Source: Acidobacteriota bacterium (GTDB lineage Bacteria > Acidobacteriota > Blastocatellia > Pyrinomonadales > Pyrinomonadaceae). Taken from it: a stretch of DNA of 64,000 nucleotides. The stretch lies in NCBI GenBank assembly GCA_016715115.1, contig JADKBM010000004.1, forward strand, positions 682,001 to 746,000, read 5' to 3'. Made by a program: the position numbers and the translations under genes. Below, piece after piece: positions 35,179 to 44,208 of this stretch (position 1 is its first letter; each line of letters begins with the position of its first letter). The notes below the pieces were generated by a model. That model saw only the letters and a program-made list of their open reading frames with translations. It was not told where the DNA came from and ran no database searches.

Positions 35179-36645
35179 ATGAGACCTGCCACACTCGGCG
35201 AACTGAAAGCGACCGGCTACGAGCCGCGTTCCGTCAAAGATGAGATGCGCGCGAATCTGATCGCGAAACTGCGTTCGGGCGAGCGCCTTTTTCCGGGAGT
35301 TGTCGGCTATGACGAGTCGGTGATTCCCCAGTTGATCAACGCCGTTCTTTCAAAGCATAACTTCATTCTCCTCGGAACGCGCGGACAAGCGAAGAGCCGG
35401 ATCATTCGCCAACTTACCGATCTGCTCGATGAAGATATGCCGATCATCGCGGGTTCCGAGATCAACGACAATCCGTTTCAACCGCTTTCCGCATACGGCC
35501 GCCATCAGGTCGATTTCCACGGCGACGAAACGAAGATCGATTGGGTGAAGCGCGAAAACCGTTTTGTCGAAAAACTCGCGACGCCCGATGTGACGATCGC
35601 CGATATCATCGGCGATGTCGATCCGATCAAGGCCGCGAAGGGCGGCCATCTTCTGTCGGACGAGCTGACGATCCATTTCGGCTTGTTGCCGCGCGCGAAT
35701 CGCGGCATTTTCGCGATCAACGAACTTCCCGACCTCGCCGGCAAGATTCAGGTCGGATTGTTCAACATAATGCAGGAGGGCGACGTCCAGATCAAAGGAT
35801 ATCCGGTTCGTTTGCCGCTCGACGTGCTGCTCGTTTTTTCGGCAAATCCGGAAGACTACACGGCGCGCGGCAAGATCATTACGCCACTCAAGGACCGTAT
35901 CGGCGCCGAGATCCAAACTCATTACCCGTCAAATGTCGGACTCGGCGCGGCGATCACGCGGCAGGAGGCCTGGGTCGATCGCGGTCTCGACGATTCGCGG
36001 ATCGTGATCCCGGACTTCATCGCCGAGACGATCGAGCAGATCGCGTTCGAAGCGCGCGACGACCAACGGATCGACAAGCGGTCGGGCGTTTCGCAGCGAT
36101 TTCCGATCTCGGCCCTCGAATCGGCGGTTTCGAATGCCGAGCGGCGTTCGCTGATCACGGGCGAGCCGGACATCGTTCCGAGAATCTCCGATGTTTACGC
36201 TGCCCTCCCGTCGATGACCGGCAAGATCGAGCTTGAATATGAAGGCGAGCAACTCGGCGCCGCAAGACTTGCACGCGACCTGATCAAGCGCGCCGCCGGC
36301 GTGATCTTCGAAGGCTTTTTTCTCGGGATCGACTTCGAACCGACCGTGCAGTGGTTCGATTCGGGTAATAAACTTCTGCTATCCGACACGGCGAGCGCCG
36401 ATGAATGCGTGATGTTGCTTGAGAGCGTGCCGGAGTTGATCGATTCGACGCTTGTCCCGCTCGAATTCGGCCGGGATGAGAAAGCCAGGCTCGTCGCCGC
36501 CTGCGAGTTCGTGCTCGAAGGCCTTTACGCGCAAAACAAGATCTCCCGAAACGAAGAAGGCGGATTCGAGGCCGCGACCAAAGCCAAACGGGACCGCCGC
36601 GGAATGATCTACGAGGATTTCACCGACAGCGAGGGCTACAACTAG
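35179..36645 (+). CDS. Mg-chelatase/MoxR-like AAA+ ATPase
   Basis: 488 residues from the ATG at 35179; a GTG 45 bp upstream is less likely. The AAA+ module has an atypical P-loop, LLGTRGQAKSRI (about 58-69, Arg where many have Pro or Ser), a Walker B-like region GIFAINELPDLAGKIQVGLF (about 176-195), MQEGDVQIKGYPVRLPLDVL and LVFSANPEDYT (sensor 1), then PLKDRIGAEI. This is the BchI/MoxR helix-2-insert group. Such ATPases normally work with a VWA-domain partner, but no VWA gene adjoins it here. Substrate unknown. 205 bp separates it from the divergent DUF6600 gene; TATAGT at 35145-35150 is a possible -10. Confidence 0.85.
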   Translation: MRPATLGELKATGYEPRSVKDEMRANLIAKLRSGERLFPGVVGYDESVIPQLINAVLSKHNFILLGTRGQAKSRIIRQLTDLLDEDMPIIAGSEINDNPFQPLSAYGRHQVDFHGDETKIDWVKRENRFVEKLATPDVTIADIIGDVDPIKAAKGGHLLSDELTIHFGLLPRANRGIFAINELPDLAGKIQVGLFNIMQEGDVQIKGYPVRLPLDVLLVFSANPEDYTARGKIITPLKDRIGAEIQTHYPSNVGLGAAITRQEAWVDRGLDDSRIVIPDFIAETIEQIAFEARDDQRIDKRSGVSQRFPISALESAVSNAERRSLITGEPDIVPRISDVYAALPSMTGKIELEYEGEQLGAARLARDLIKRAAGVIFEGFFLGIDFEPTVQWFDSGNKLLLSDTASADECVMLLESVPELIDSTLVPLEFGRDEKARLVAACEFVLEGLYAQNKISRNEEGGFEAATKAKRDRRGMIYEDFTDSEGYN

Positions 36646-36911
36646 TCCGGATATTGCAATCTGCGAAGCATTTTCCGCATTTTGCAAAAACTCGAACTTG
36701 GTGAAACTTTCGAAGCCGGCAACCAAAGCATCCTCACAATCTGGAATCCGATTCCGGCATTCAAATTCGCGGCTTAAATAATTGGTTTTCGCGTTTTTTG
36801 GCGTATTTCGCAGCGTCGGCGTTGTTCCGCGGCCGTTTCTTCCAAACAAAAGCAAAAGATTCCCATTCTTTTGGAACGGATGTTGCTCCGGTAGTTCGCG
36901 GAGGAACGGTT

Positions 36912-37358
36912 ATGTACGTAAGAATGGGGTTTTCTCAGAAGGCGGCGCGGGTGTTCGAAATAGCAAGTTTTCTGATGCTCGTCCCGGCGAGTTTCGGATT
37001 GCTGCTGGCGGCGATCATCTTCTTCATATCTATCTTGTCCGGAACCCCGGGGCTTTTGCTTTTCGCGATTGTCCCTTTTGCGCTTGCAGGTCTTGGAACA
37101 CTGCTTTTGATCGGCTATCACAAACACGCGCTGGGAATCCTCGATGACCGAAAGCGCTTGCCGCTCTGGGCCGGAAGTTTCGTTTTCAATCTGATGCCTC
37201 TCCTTCCGCTTTTCCACTATATGAGAACGACGCCGAACGCACATCTTTATGACGGCGGCGGCTTTATTTTTGTCCCGGCAATTCTGTGGTGGATCTCGGC
37301 AACCATCGTCTCGGTATTCGCTTTCATCTACGACTACAACGATCAGAAATACCGGTAA
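36912..37358 (+). CDS. Small four-helix membrane protein of unknown function
   Basis: 148 residues from the ATG at 36912, chosen because GGAGGAACGGTT precedes it. About four transmembrane helices are visible (roughly 14-38, 42-66, 82-100 and 118-140), with LLLAAIIFFISILSG and WWISATIVSVFAFIYDY. No family recognised. The 266-bp stretch before it (36646-36911) holds nothing I can identify. Its 3' end overlaps the convergent DUF1287 gene by 16 bp. Confidence 0.7.
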   Translation: MYVRMGFSQKAARVFEIASFLMLVPASFGLLLAAIIFFISILSGTPGLLLFAIVPFALAGLGTLLLIGYHKHALGILDDRKRLPLWAGSFVFNLMPLLPLFHYMRTTPNAHLYDGGGFIFVPAILWWISATIVSVFAFIYDYNDQKYR

Positions 37359-38005
37359 CGGCCGGTGATCTTCCATTCGAACAGACGATCCTCGAGGCGC
37401 GTTCCACCGCCGATATTGTGGTAAATGAATGGTCTTCCGGTCGATTCGTCATTCTGATCCGCGATTATCCCGATGTGCGTCATACCTTTGCCGTCGAGGT
37501 CCCAGGTCACGATATCGCCGGGTTGATAGTCCGCGGTATCCGCCGTGACCGGCAGCGACTTGCCGAGGCGTGTAAAGAATGTCCGAAGATTCGGAACGCG
37601 CCGGTGATCTATATTGGTGTCGGTCGATTTCAGTCCCCATTTTGACGGATACTTGGAAAAGTTCATCGTCATATCCTCGTGAACCTCCTTCTGCAGATCG
37701 ACACCGACCGCCCGAAACGAACGGATTATGACGTCCGTGCAGGCTCCGGTATTCGCCGGAACGTCGCCGTTCGGATACCCGATCACGAAATACTGCTGCG
37801 AGTAGTTCTTGGTGACTTGGGTCTGCTGTCGCGCGCTTTCGAGAAGCCTGCGAATCTCCGGCGAGATGACCTCGCGCGGAACTCCGGGCGTCGAGTTCGC
37901 CGCTTCGTTCGACAGCCCGCCGCCGAGTTGAATCGTCGCGCATCCGGCAAACAGAGTGAAGATCAAAGTCAATGGGATCACATACTTCATATTCTTCGAT
38001 ATCAT
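37343..38005 (-). CDS. DUF1287 lipoprotein (predicted NlpC/P60-like amidase fold)
   Basis: 220 residues. Lipobox FAGC (about residue 22), so membrane-anchored. The DUF1287 domain (about 55-220) contains GACTDVIIRSFRAVGVDLQ (cysteine about 89), NIDHRRVPNLRTFF, GDIVTWDL, GMTHIGIIAD (histidine about 178) and YHNIGGGTRLEDRLFEW. A Cys and two His in this order fit a papain-like hydrolase; a cell-wall substrate is plausible. Start ATG at 38005 or 15 bp further in. Confidence 0.82.
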   Translation of the reverse strand: MISKNMKYVIPLTLIFTLFAGCATIQLGGGLSNEAANSTPGVPREVISPEIRRLLESARQQTQVTKNYSQQYFVIGYPNGDVPANTGACTDVIIRSFRAVGVDLQKEVHEDMTMNFSKYPSKWGLKSTDTNIDHRRVPNLRTFFTRLGKSLPVTADTADYQPGDIVTWDLDGKGMTHIGIIADQNDESTGRPFIYHNIGGGTRLEDRLFEWKITGRYRYF

Positions 38006-38070
38006 AAGCAGAAAACTCCGACGAATAGAAGCATTTTCACAACAAATGGTTGTTTTGTTATTACTTTAGG

Positions 38071-38099
38071 TTGACCGAACACGACAAAGTCTGTAATTT
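38071..38099 (+). promoter_or_regulatory. Candidate promoter of the metalloprotease gene
   Basis: TTGACC (38071-38076), 17-bp spacer, TAATTT (38094-38099) in the divergent gap, 75 bp before the start codon. The -35 matches five of six consensus bases and the -10 is weak. Confidence 0.3.
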
Positions 38100-38173
38100 A
38101 CTTTCTACCTACCGGCGGCGGAAGCCGCTTTTCCGTTAACTTGCAAGAATTCAATTCAAAGGAGAGACGTTTG

Positions 38174-39106
38174 ATGATAAATAAGTTTCGAGTTGTGGCG
38201 GCAGTCACGTTCAGTTTCGTGTTTGCGATGGTGTTGCTCGCACTCCAGTTTTCGACGAGTGCCGAAAAAGGAAGGACCGATGTTGATGAGGTCAAACAGC
38301 CGGTGAACGTGATCGGCCAAAGAGTTTGCGGCACAGATCACAATCCGGCAAAGATCGCCGAGATGGAAAGTGACTTTCGTGCGCGGCGCGACGCGATGGC
38401 GAAGAGCGGCATTGATGTTTCCGACGTCACCGGCGGAACGATCAACGTCTATTGGCACGTGATCAACAACGGCAGCGGAACAGCGGGCGATGTTTCAGCA
38501 ACCGCGATCCAGAATCAGATCAACGTCCTCAACGCCGCTTACGGGAGTTGGGGTTATACCTTCAATCTGGTCTCGACCGACCGAACCACTAATTCGAGCT
38601 GGTACACCTGCAGCGGCGGGACCTGCGAAACGCAGATGAAGACGGCGCTCCGCCGAGGCACGGCGAAGGATCTTAATATCTACTCAAACAATATGGGCGG
38701 CGGCCTTTTGGGTTGGGCGACATTTCCGTCAAGCTACGCGGGAAATCCGAAGAACGACGGCGTCGTTATTCTCTACTCGAGTCTGCCGGGCGGAACGGCG
38801 GCACCTTACAATCTAGGTGACACGGCGACACACGAGGTCGGCCACTGGATGGGCCTGTACCACACTTTCCAAGGCGGTTGTTCGCGTCAGGCGAGCACCG
38901 GCGGCGATCTCGTCGCGGATACACCGGCCGAAAAGTCGCCGGCATATGGTTGCCCGACCGGACGAAATAGCTGTACGAACATCGCCGGCAACGACCCGAT
39001 AACCAACTTTATGGACTACACCGACGACTCTTGTATGTTCCAGTTCACGACGGGTCAGGATACGAGAATGGACAGTCAGTACACGACTTACCGTTACAAT
39101 AGATAG
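38174..39106 (+). CDS. Secreted pappalysin-type (M43) zinc metalloprotease
   Basis: 310 residues from the ATG at 38174, preceded by GGAGAGACG. Signal peptide about 1-30. The metzincin zinc motif HEVGHWMGLYH (about 222-232) and the Met-turn NFMDYTDDSCMFQFT (about 282-296) are clear. Four or more cysteines in the C-terminal part (GGCSRQ, YGCPTGRNSC, DDSC) match the M43 cytophagalysin-like group. A secreted protease acting outside the cell. Confidence 0.9.
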   Translation: MINKFRVVAAVTFSFVFAMVLLALQFSTSAEKGRTDVDEVKQPVNVIGQRVCGTDHNPAKIAEMESDFRARRDAMAKSGIDVSDVTGGTINVYWHVINNGSGTAGDVSATAIQNQINVLNAAYGSWGYTFNLVSTDRTTNSSWYTCSGGTCETQMKTALRRGTAKDLNIYSNNMGGGLLGWATFPSSYAGNPKNDGVVILYSSLPGGTAAPYNLGDTATHEVGHWMGLYHTFQGGCSRQASTGGDLVADTPAEKSPAYGCPTGRNSCTNIAGNDPITNFMDYTDDSCMFQFTTGQDTRMDSQYTTYRYNR

Positions 39107-39130
39107 AGATCTTTCAAAGGTCTGTTAGCG

Positions 39131-39158
39131 GGCGGAAGGTTCTTACGAGCCTTCCGCC
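39131..39158 (+). terminator. Hairpin terminator overlapping the end of the convergent esterase gene
   Basis: Perfect 9-bp stem GGCGGAAGG (39131-39139) and CCTTCCGCC (39150-39158) followed by ATTTCTTT on plus, 25 bp after the protease stop codon. The right arm lies within the last codons of the minus-strand esterase gene. Confidence 0.6.
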
Positions 39159-39820
39159 ATTTCTTTCAACCACTGCCTGATGTCGGTGCGCATCGGTTCA
39201 ACGATCTCGTGTTTCGATTCGTAAACCCGGGTCGTGAGATTCGGAACAAACCCTTTTAAGCGCGCCGCGTAAGACTCGTACTTTTCAAGCGGATAAAACT
39301 CGTCATCAGTGTTGTAAAGGTAAAGCGTCTCGGCATCGAGACGCTTGAACGAATGGCTCGTCTCAAGATCGTTCGGTACGCCGCCGCAAACCCCGATCAC
39401 GCCGCGCGGAATATCCGGAAACGTCAACGCAAATCGAAAGTTGAGGGCGCACGCCTGCGAGAAGCCGTAAAGATAGATGGCCTTCGGATCGACCAGTTTT
39501 TCGGCAACGAGTTTTTCGATGACGCGCGTCACGAATTCGTGATGAAGCGCAACGGATTCGTCGGATTTGTAGTCGGTCAGCCAACCGAATCCGACGCGAT
39601 ACCCGTTTGCCGTCGGCCGGAAATGCTGATGCGGCGCCTGGATCGAAGCGATCGCAAAACCGTCCGGCGCGACTGACTGAGCCTCGCGCATCATATAGCG
39701 TTTGTGGGCCCCGTAACCGTGGACCGCAAGCAAGAGCGGTGCGGGCTTCGACTGGTTCTCAGGTAAGAGCAGATCGTAATAGAGATTGATCTCGGCTTTC
39801 AAACTCAGGTCCGTTTGCAT
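39143..39820 (-). CDS. Alpha/beta-hydrolase (phospholipase/carboxylesterase type)
   Basis: 225 residues without a signal peptide. LLLAVHGYGAHK (about 29-40) is the oxyanion region, GFSQACALNFRFAL (about 118-131) the nucleophile elbow with Ser at about 120, an Asp is in NTDDEFYP (about 170) and a His in ESKHEIVEP (about 205). This matches the esterase/phospholipase family (PF02230-like). Substrate unknown. Confidence 0.85.
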   Translation of the reverse strand: MQTDLSLKAEINLYYDLLLPENQSKPAPLLLAVHGYGAHKRYMMREAQSVAPDGFAIASIQAPHQHFRPTANGYRVGFGWLTDYKSDESVALHHEFVTRVIEKLVAEKLVDPKAIYLYGFSQACALNFRFALTFPDIPRGVIGVCGGVPNDLETSHSFKRLDAETLYLYNTDDEFYPLEKYESYAARLKGFVPNLTTRVYESKHEIVEPMRTDIRQWLKEMAEGS

Positions 39821-39895
39821 ACCGAAAGTTTAACTCAAACAGAATAGACAAGATAATGTCGATGTCGCAAAATCTTAGGCAGCACACCGCGAGTT

Positions 39896-41425
39896 ATGGA
39901 GAGATTCGTAAACTGGATAGATGAAACTGCCGGCTTGAACGCGAACGCACCTGCGTCGACGCTTTGGCTCGAACGCATCGTGTTCATTTTCCTGATCCTG
40001 ACGACGCTCAGTGCGCCGCATTCGATTGCCGCGACGCAGATCGCTTGGCTTTCTGGAATGATGCTTTGGGTCGTTCGGATCTTCGTTCGCCCGCGTCCAA
40101 CCTTCCGGCCAGGCAAGCTCGATTACGCGATCTGGGCGTTTTTCGGCTGGAGCGTAGTCTCCTCGGTCTTTTCTTATGCTCCCGATATTTCAATCAACAA
40201 GCTGCGCGTCGTTTCGCTCTTCCTGATGTTCTATTTCGTCTATCACAACGTCAGAAGCGCGCGGTCGGTCAGATTTCTGGCGGGAGCCCTGATCTTTTCA
40301 GCGATGGTCGCGGTCGTTTGGACTCCGGTCGAACGCGCCATCGGACGCGGCGTTCAAATTTACGATTTTCAAGGCGGGCCGTTCGAACAGGCAGCGCTCG
40401 CCGAGGGCGACACGATCCTTGAGATCAATGGTCGGAAAGTCAGTTCGCTCGACGACATTAGCCGGTTCATTGCCGAGGATCCGAATGCCGAAAAGTTCCG
40501 GGCCAAGGTTTATCACTCCGACTCGTATTTGACGATTGAAGTTCCGACCGGCCGAATCAAACCGGCATTGTCCCCTGACGAGTCGCTCTCCGTAAAGCGA
40601 TGGCAAAAAGGGCGTACCTGGAGGTCGGCGGGATTCTACGGACACTACACGACTTTTGCCGAAGTTCTGCAGTTAATAATGTCGCTCGCGTTCGGGATCT
40701 TCGCGAGCCTCGTGTCGCAGCGTTTTGCCGCCCGGACAGACGTTGAATCGGGTGCCGGGTTGTTTTCGATCAAAACCCTCGGCTTTTGTTTGGCGGCGAT
40801 GACGCTGGCGATGATCCTGACCGCTACACGCGCGTCCCAACTGGCGGTGATGGTCTCGGCCGCGGCAATCGTCCTGATGCTTGGAAACAAGAAACTGATT
40901 ATCGCGCTTTTGGCCGTTGGCCTGCCGCTGGCGCTCGCCGGCCTTATCGTGCTCCAGCAAACCCGCGGCGTCGGTTTTCTCGATTCAACTGATAATTCGA
41001 CCACCTGGCGGCAGACCGTTTATCGCGAGGGGTTGGAGCTATGGACGGCGAGTCCGCGCAATTTCGTCGTCGGCGTCGGAATGGACTCGGTCCAGCGCTA
41101 CGCGAAAGATTGGCATTTGTTTGATGATGGACGTCTGCCGACCGGCCATTTTCATTCGACTCCGCTCCAACTCGCGGTCGAACGCGGACTGCCCGCGCTA
41201 CTGCTGTGGCTGGCGATCATCGGTCTTTATTTTCGCTCTTTGTGGCGATTCAAAAGCGATTCTGCGGTCTTGAAGGGAATTGTCCTCGGGACCTTCGGAG
41301 GCGCGATCGGCTTCTTCTTGAGCGGATTGGTTCACTATAATCTCGGCGATTCTGAGGTCGCAATGGTTTTTTTCTTTCTGATGGGTTTGAGCCTTGCGCT
41401 GATCGATAAAAATGATAGGGGATAG
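39896..41425 (+). CDS. O-antigen ligase/polymerase-like membrane protein with inserted PDZ-like domain
   Basis: 509 residues and about 10-12 transmembrane helices. The C-terminal half carries the Wzy/WaaL-type region: a Thr-rich polytopic segment, then a large loop with FHSTPLQLAVERGLPALLLW (about 420-439), the usual O-antigen ligase signature. Unusually, residues about 150-225 form a soluble PDZ-like insert: FQGGPFEQAALAEGDTILEI, then NGRKVSSLDDI. It splits an early helix group (25-145) from the rest. Likely handles lipid-linked glycans at the outer face of the inner membrane; the PDZ may bind a partner peptide (inference). Confidence 0.82.
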   Translation: MERFVNWIDETAGLNANAPASTLWLERIVFIFLILTTLSAPHSIAATQIAWLSGMMLWVVRIFVRPRPTFRPGKLDYAIWAFFGWSVVSSVFSYAPDISINKLRVVSLFLMFYFVYHNVRSARSVRFLAGALIFSAMVAVVWTPVERAIGRGVQIYDFQGGPFEQAALAEGDTILEINGRKVSSLDDISRFIAEDPNAEKFRAKVYHSDSYLTIEVPTGRIKPALSPDESLSVKRWQKGRTWRSAGFYGHYTTFAEVLQLIMSLAFGIFASLVSQRFAARTDVESGAGLFSIKTLGFCLAAMTLAMILTATRASQLAVMVSAAAIVLMLGNKKLIIALLAVGLPLALAGLIVLQQTRGVGFLDSTDNSTTWRQTVYREGLELWTASPRNFVVGVGMDSVQRYAKDWHLFDDGRLPTGHFHSTPLQLAVERGLPALLLWLAIIGLYFRSLWRFKSDSAVLKGIVLGTFGGAIGFFLSGLVHYNLGDSEVAMVFFFLMGLSLALIDKNDRG

Positions 41426-41545
41426 CTGAAAACTGATAGTAAATAGGTGAAAACTGATAGCTGATATTGCAAATATCGCAACTTTCATTTTTCAGTTATC
41501 AACTCTCAGTTTTTCAGTTAACTCCAGTATAGTAATGAGCTGATC
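41426..41545. repeat. Intergenic repeat with opposing CTGAAAACTGATAG-type arms
   Basis: Two forward copies resembling GCTGAAAACTGATAG (about 41426-41462) are followed by an AT-rich centre (GATATTGCAAATATC) and then opposite-orientation copies (TTTTTCAGTTATCAACT and CTCAGTTTTTCAGTTAACT, about 41489-41523). It is a hairpin-forming element distinct in sequence from the heptamer elements but alike in layout. Confidence 0.55.
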
Positions 41546-43138
41546 GTGAAATTTACCCGACGCGAAATACTGACCGCATTTCTAGGGGCGCCGTTTGCGT
41601 TTGCCGCCTGTCGAAATGCGTCCGAATCCGGAGAAATAGCCGGCGAGATCGTCGGGGCAAAGGTCGATGTCGGGCATATTCTTCGCGAACTTCGAAACGT
41701 TGAAGTTCCGGCTTCAAATTGGGAAAACGTGAATGTCGCCATTATCGGCGGCGGCGCCGCGGGTCTGAGCGCGGCTTACCATTTGAACAAAAGCGCGGTT
41801 AGCGATTTCGTTTTATTGGAACTCGAACCCAAGATCGGCGGAACTGCCCAAAGCGGCGAGAGTTCCTTGATCGATTACCCGTGGGGCGCGCATTACCTTC
41901 CGGTGCCTTTCCGGGAGAATCTTGAGTTGACGGCGTTGCTCGATGAAATGGGACTCACTGAAGGCCGCGGACCGGACGGCGAGATAGTTGTCAAAGAACA
42001 GTTTCTTTGCCGCGAACCCGAAGAACGCGTTTTTTACAAAGGCCGTTGGTACGAGGGTCTGTATCTGCACGTCGGCGAGAATGACGGAGAAAAGGCGCAG
42101 TTCGCCGCGTTTCAAAAGGAGGTCGACGCGTGGGTCAACTGGCGTGACGCGGCCGGCAGGCGCGCGTTCGTTCTTCCGGTGGCTGCCTGTTCGCGGGACG
42201 CCGAGGCGACGGCACTCGACAAGGTTTCTTTCGGCGACTGGCTTCGCGGCAAAGGATTCACCTCGGAGAGGCTGTTCTGGTATTGCGATTACGCGTGCCG
42301 CGACGATTATGGTCTGAGACTTGACCAGACATCCGCTTGGGCCGGACTATTTTACTTTTGCTCACGAGTGCGCAAGTCTGGCGAAGAATCACAGCCGTTC
42401 ATCACATTCCCGGAAGGAAACGGACGGTTCGTCAATTTCCTTTTCGACAAGATCAAGGACCGAGTTCGCCTGAATTCGCTCGTCATCGAGATCATTCCAA
42501 CCGACAAGGGCGTCGAAGTGATCTATCTTCGGGACGGTGAAATTCGCGGTTTGCGCGCGAGGAAGGCGATCTTCGCGTCGCCCGTCTTTACGTCTAGATA
42601 TGTGATTCGTGACTTCAAACAGTCGCCGCCGGCGTTTGTAAAGGAGTTCGATCATAACGCCTGGTTCGTCGCCAATCTGTTTTTGAAGGATCGGCCGAAA
42701 AATCGTTTTACGCGCGACTTTCCGCTCGCTTGGGACAATGTTCTGTACGAGAGTCCGAGCCTTGGTTACGTCAATTCGACACATCAAAAGGGAATCGACC
42801 ACGGTCCCGCGGTCTTCACCTATTACTATCCGATGTGCCACGAGGAAAATGCCCGCGCTAAGCTTTTCTCGTTGAATCACGGTGAACTGGCGGACATCAT
42901 TCTGAGCGATCTCTCTCGCGCGCACTCCGGCATTCGCGAACTCACCGAACGGATCGACGTGATGCGATGGGGACACGCGATGATCAGTCCGCGAACCGGC
43001 TTTCTATGGTCAGGCGCCCGCGACGAGGCCCGGAAGCCGTTTCGAAATGTCCATTTCGCCCACTCCGACCTGAGCGGCATCGCGCTTTTCGAAGAGGCGT
43101 TTTATCATGGGGTCAGGGCGGCGAAAGAGGTCGTTTGA
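41546..43138 (+). CDS. FAD-dependent amine-oxidase-like oxidoreductase with Tat/lipoprotein-type leader
   Basis: 530 residues with a GTG start at 41546; an upstream ATG at 41535 is closed at once by TGA. The leader has twin arginine TRREIL followed by a hydrophobic stretch and FAACRN, so it may be Tat-exported and lipidated. The FAD motif is VAIIGGGAAGLSAAYHLNK (about 62-80) with LLELEPKIGGTAQSG. The C-terminus has GFLWSGARDEARKP and a flavin-binding end, DLSGIALFEEAFYHGVRAA. Amine-oxidase/phytoene-desaturase superfamily; the substrate is unknown. It is followed closely by a membrane protein and a lipoprotein gene, and faces a polyamine gene set. Confidence 0.85.
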   Translation: MKFTRREILTAFLGAPFAFAACRNASESGEIAGEIVGAKVDVGHILRELRNVEVPASNWENVNVAIIGGGAAGLSAAYHLNKSAVSDFVLLELEPKIGGTAQSGESSLIDYPWGAHYLPVPFRENLELTALLDEMGLTEGRGPDGEIVVKEQFLCREPEERVFYKGRWYEGLYLHVGENDGEKAQFAAFQKEVDAWVNWRDAAGRRAFVLPVAACSRDAEATALDKVSFGDWLRGKGFTSERLFWYCDYACRDDYGLRLDQTSAWAGLFYFCSRVRKSGEESQPFITFPEGNGRFVNFLFDKIKDRVRLNSLVIEIIPTDKGVEVIYLRDGEIRGLRARKAIFASPVFTSRYVIRDFKQSPPAFVKEFDHNAWFVANLFLKDRPKNRFTRDFPLAWDNVLYESPSLGYVNSTHQKGIDHGPAVFTYYYPMCHEENARAKLFSLNHGELADIILSDLSRAHSGIRELTERIDVMRWGHAMISPRTGFLWSGARDEARKPFRNVHFAHSDLSGIALFEEAFYHGVRAAKEVV

Positions 43139-43154
43139 CCGGAGGCCGAAAGCG

Positions 43155-44207
43155 ATGGAGGAAGCTAAACCAAACCAAAACTGGCTGTTTTCGCGCGAAA
43201 TCGATCTGACCGTTTTCCTGGGAAGCGCGGTTGTGTCGCTTTTGCTTCTTGCTTTCGGCTGGCAGATCGGCGTTTTGAATGAAGAGTCGCCGGATTGGAC
43301 GTGGGTCACCGCCGTGCTTTTGATCGATATCGCACACGTTTGGTCGACCAGTTTCCGGGTCTATTTTGACGTCGAGGAATTGAAGCGCCGGGCGGTTCTC
43401 TATACGATGGTTCCGCTGGCCGGCTATCTCGTCGGAGTCGCGCTTTACTCCGAAGGCGAACTCGTCTTCTGGCGCGCACTGGCGATCGTCGCGGTTTTCC
43501 ATTTCGTCCGGCAGCAGTACGGATGGGTTGCGCTGTACCGGCGGAAACGCGGTGAGACGAATCGCCTGAGCTGGTGGATCGATGCGTCGGCGGTGTACCT
43601 CGCGACGATCTATCCGCTCGCGTATTGGATGTCGAGCCTTCCGCGGAACTTCGAATGGTTCGTCGCGAACGACTTCTACGCGATTCCGAAGATTGTCGAA
43701 ACGGTACTGTTTCCGCTTTACGTTTTTGCCCTGAGTTCATATTTTATTAAATCGGTTTTTCAGTATTTTGCCAGCGGATTCCTCAACATCGGAAAGGACA
43801 TCGTCGTTGCCACAACGGCCGTCTGCTGGTACGCGGGAATCGTCCTGTTTAACTCGGATTACGCGTTCACGGTAACGAACGTCATCATCCACGGCGTGCC
43901 GTACTTCGCGCTGATCTACGTATACGCGCGGGCGCGGCGCGAGCAAACCGGGAAGGTTTATCGCGCGCTTTCGTCGAACTGGTTGGTTTTTCTCGCGACG
44001 CTTTGGGCGTTGGCGTACGTCGAGGAACTGTTTTGGCACCGCGGAGTCTGGCACGAGCGAAACTGGCTTTTCGGTTCGGACTGGAATCTGGGAAATCTCA
44101 AGATCTTTATCGTTCCGTTGCTTGCGGTTCCGCAACTGACGCATTATGTTCTTGATGGGTTTATCTGGCGCCGCCGTTCGAACGCGGGCCTTGACGAGAT
44201 CGTCTGA
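43155..44207 (+). CDS. Multipass membrane protein with conserved histidines
   Basis: 350 residues from the ATG at 43155, preceded by GGAGG 10 bp upstream. Eight or so transmembrane helices. Histidines at or near membrane borders occur in LLIDIAHVWSTSFR (about 54-67), VAVFHFVRQQYGWVALYRRK, VIIHGVPYFALIY and the C-terminal LTHYVLDGFIWRR. That spread recalls membrane di-iron oxygenases, but no named family is recognised. It begins 16 bp after the FAD protein and ends 1 bp before the lipoprotein gene, so all three form an operon. Confidence 0.7.
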   Translation: MEEAKPNQNWLFSREIDLTVFLGSAVVSLLLLAFGWQIGVLNEESPDWTWVTAVLLIDIAHVWSTSFRVYFDVEELKRRAVLYTMVPLAGYLVGVALYSEGELVFWRALAIVAVFHFVRQQYGWVALYRRKRGETNRLSWWIDASAVYLATIYPLAYWMSSLPRNFEWFVANDFYAIPKIVETVLFPLYVFALSSYFIKSVFQYFASGFLNIGKDIVVATTAVCWYAGIVLFNSDYAFTVTNVIIHGVPYFALIYVYARARREQTGKVYRALSSNWLVFLATLWALAYVEELFWHRGVWHERNWLFGSDWNLGNLKIFIVPLLAVPQLTHYVLDGFIWRRRSNAGLDEIV

Positions 44208-44208
44208 G

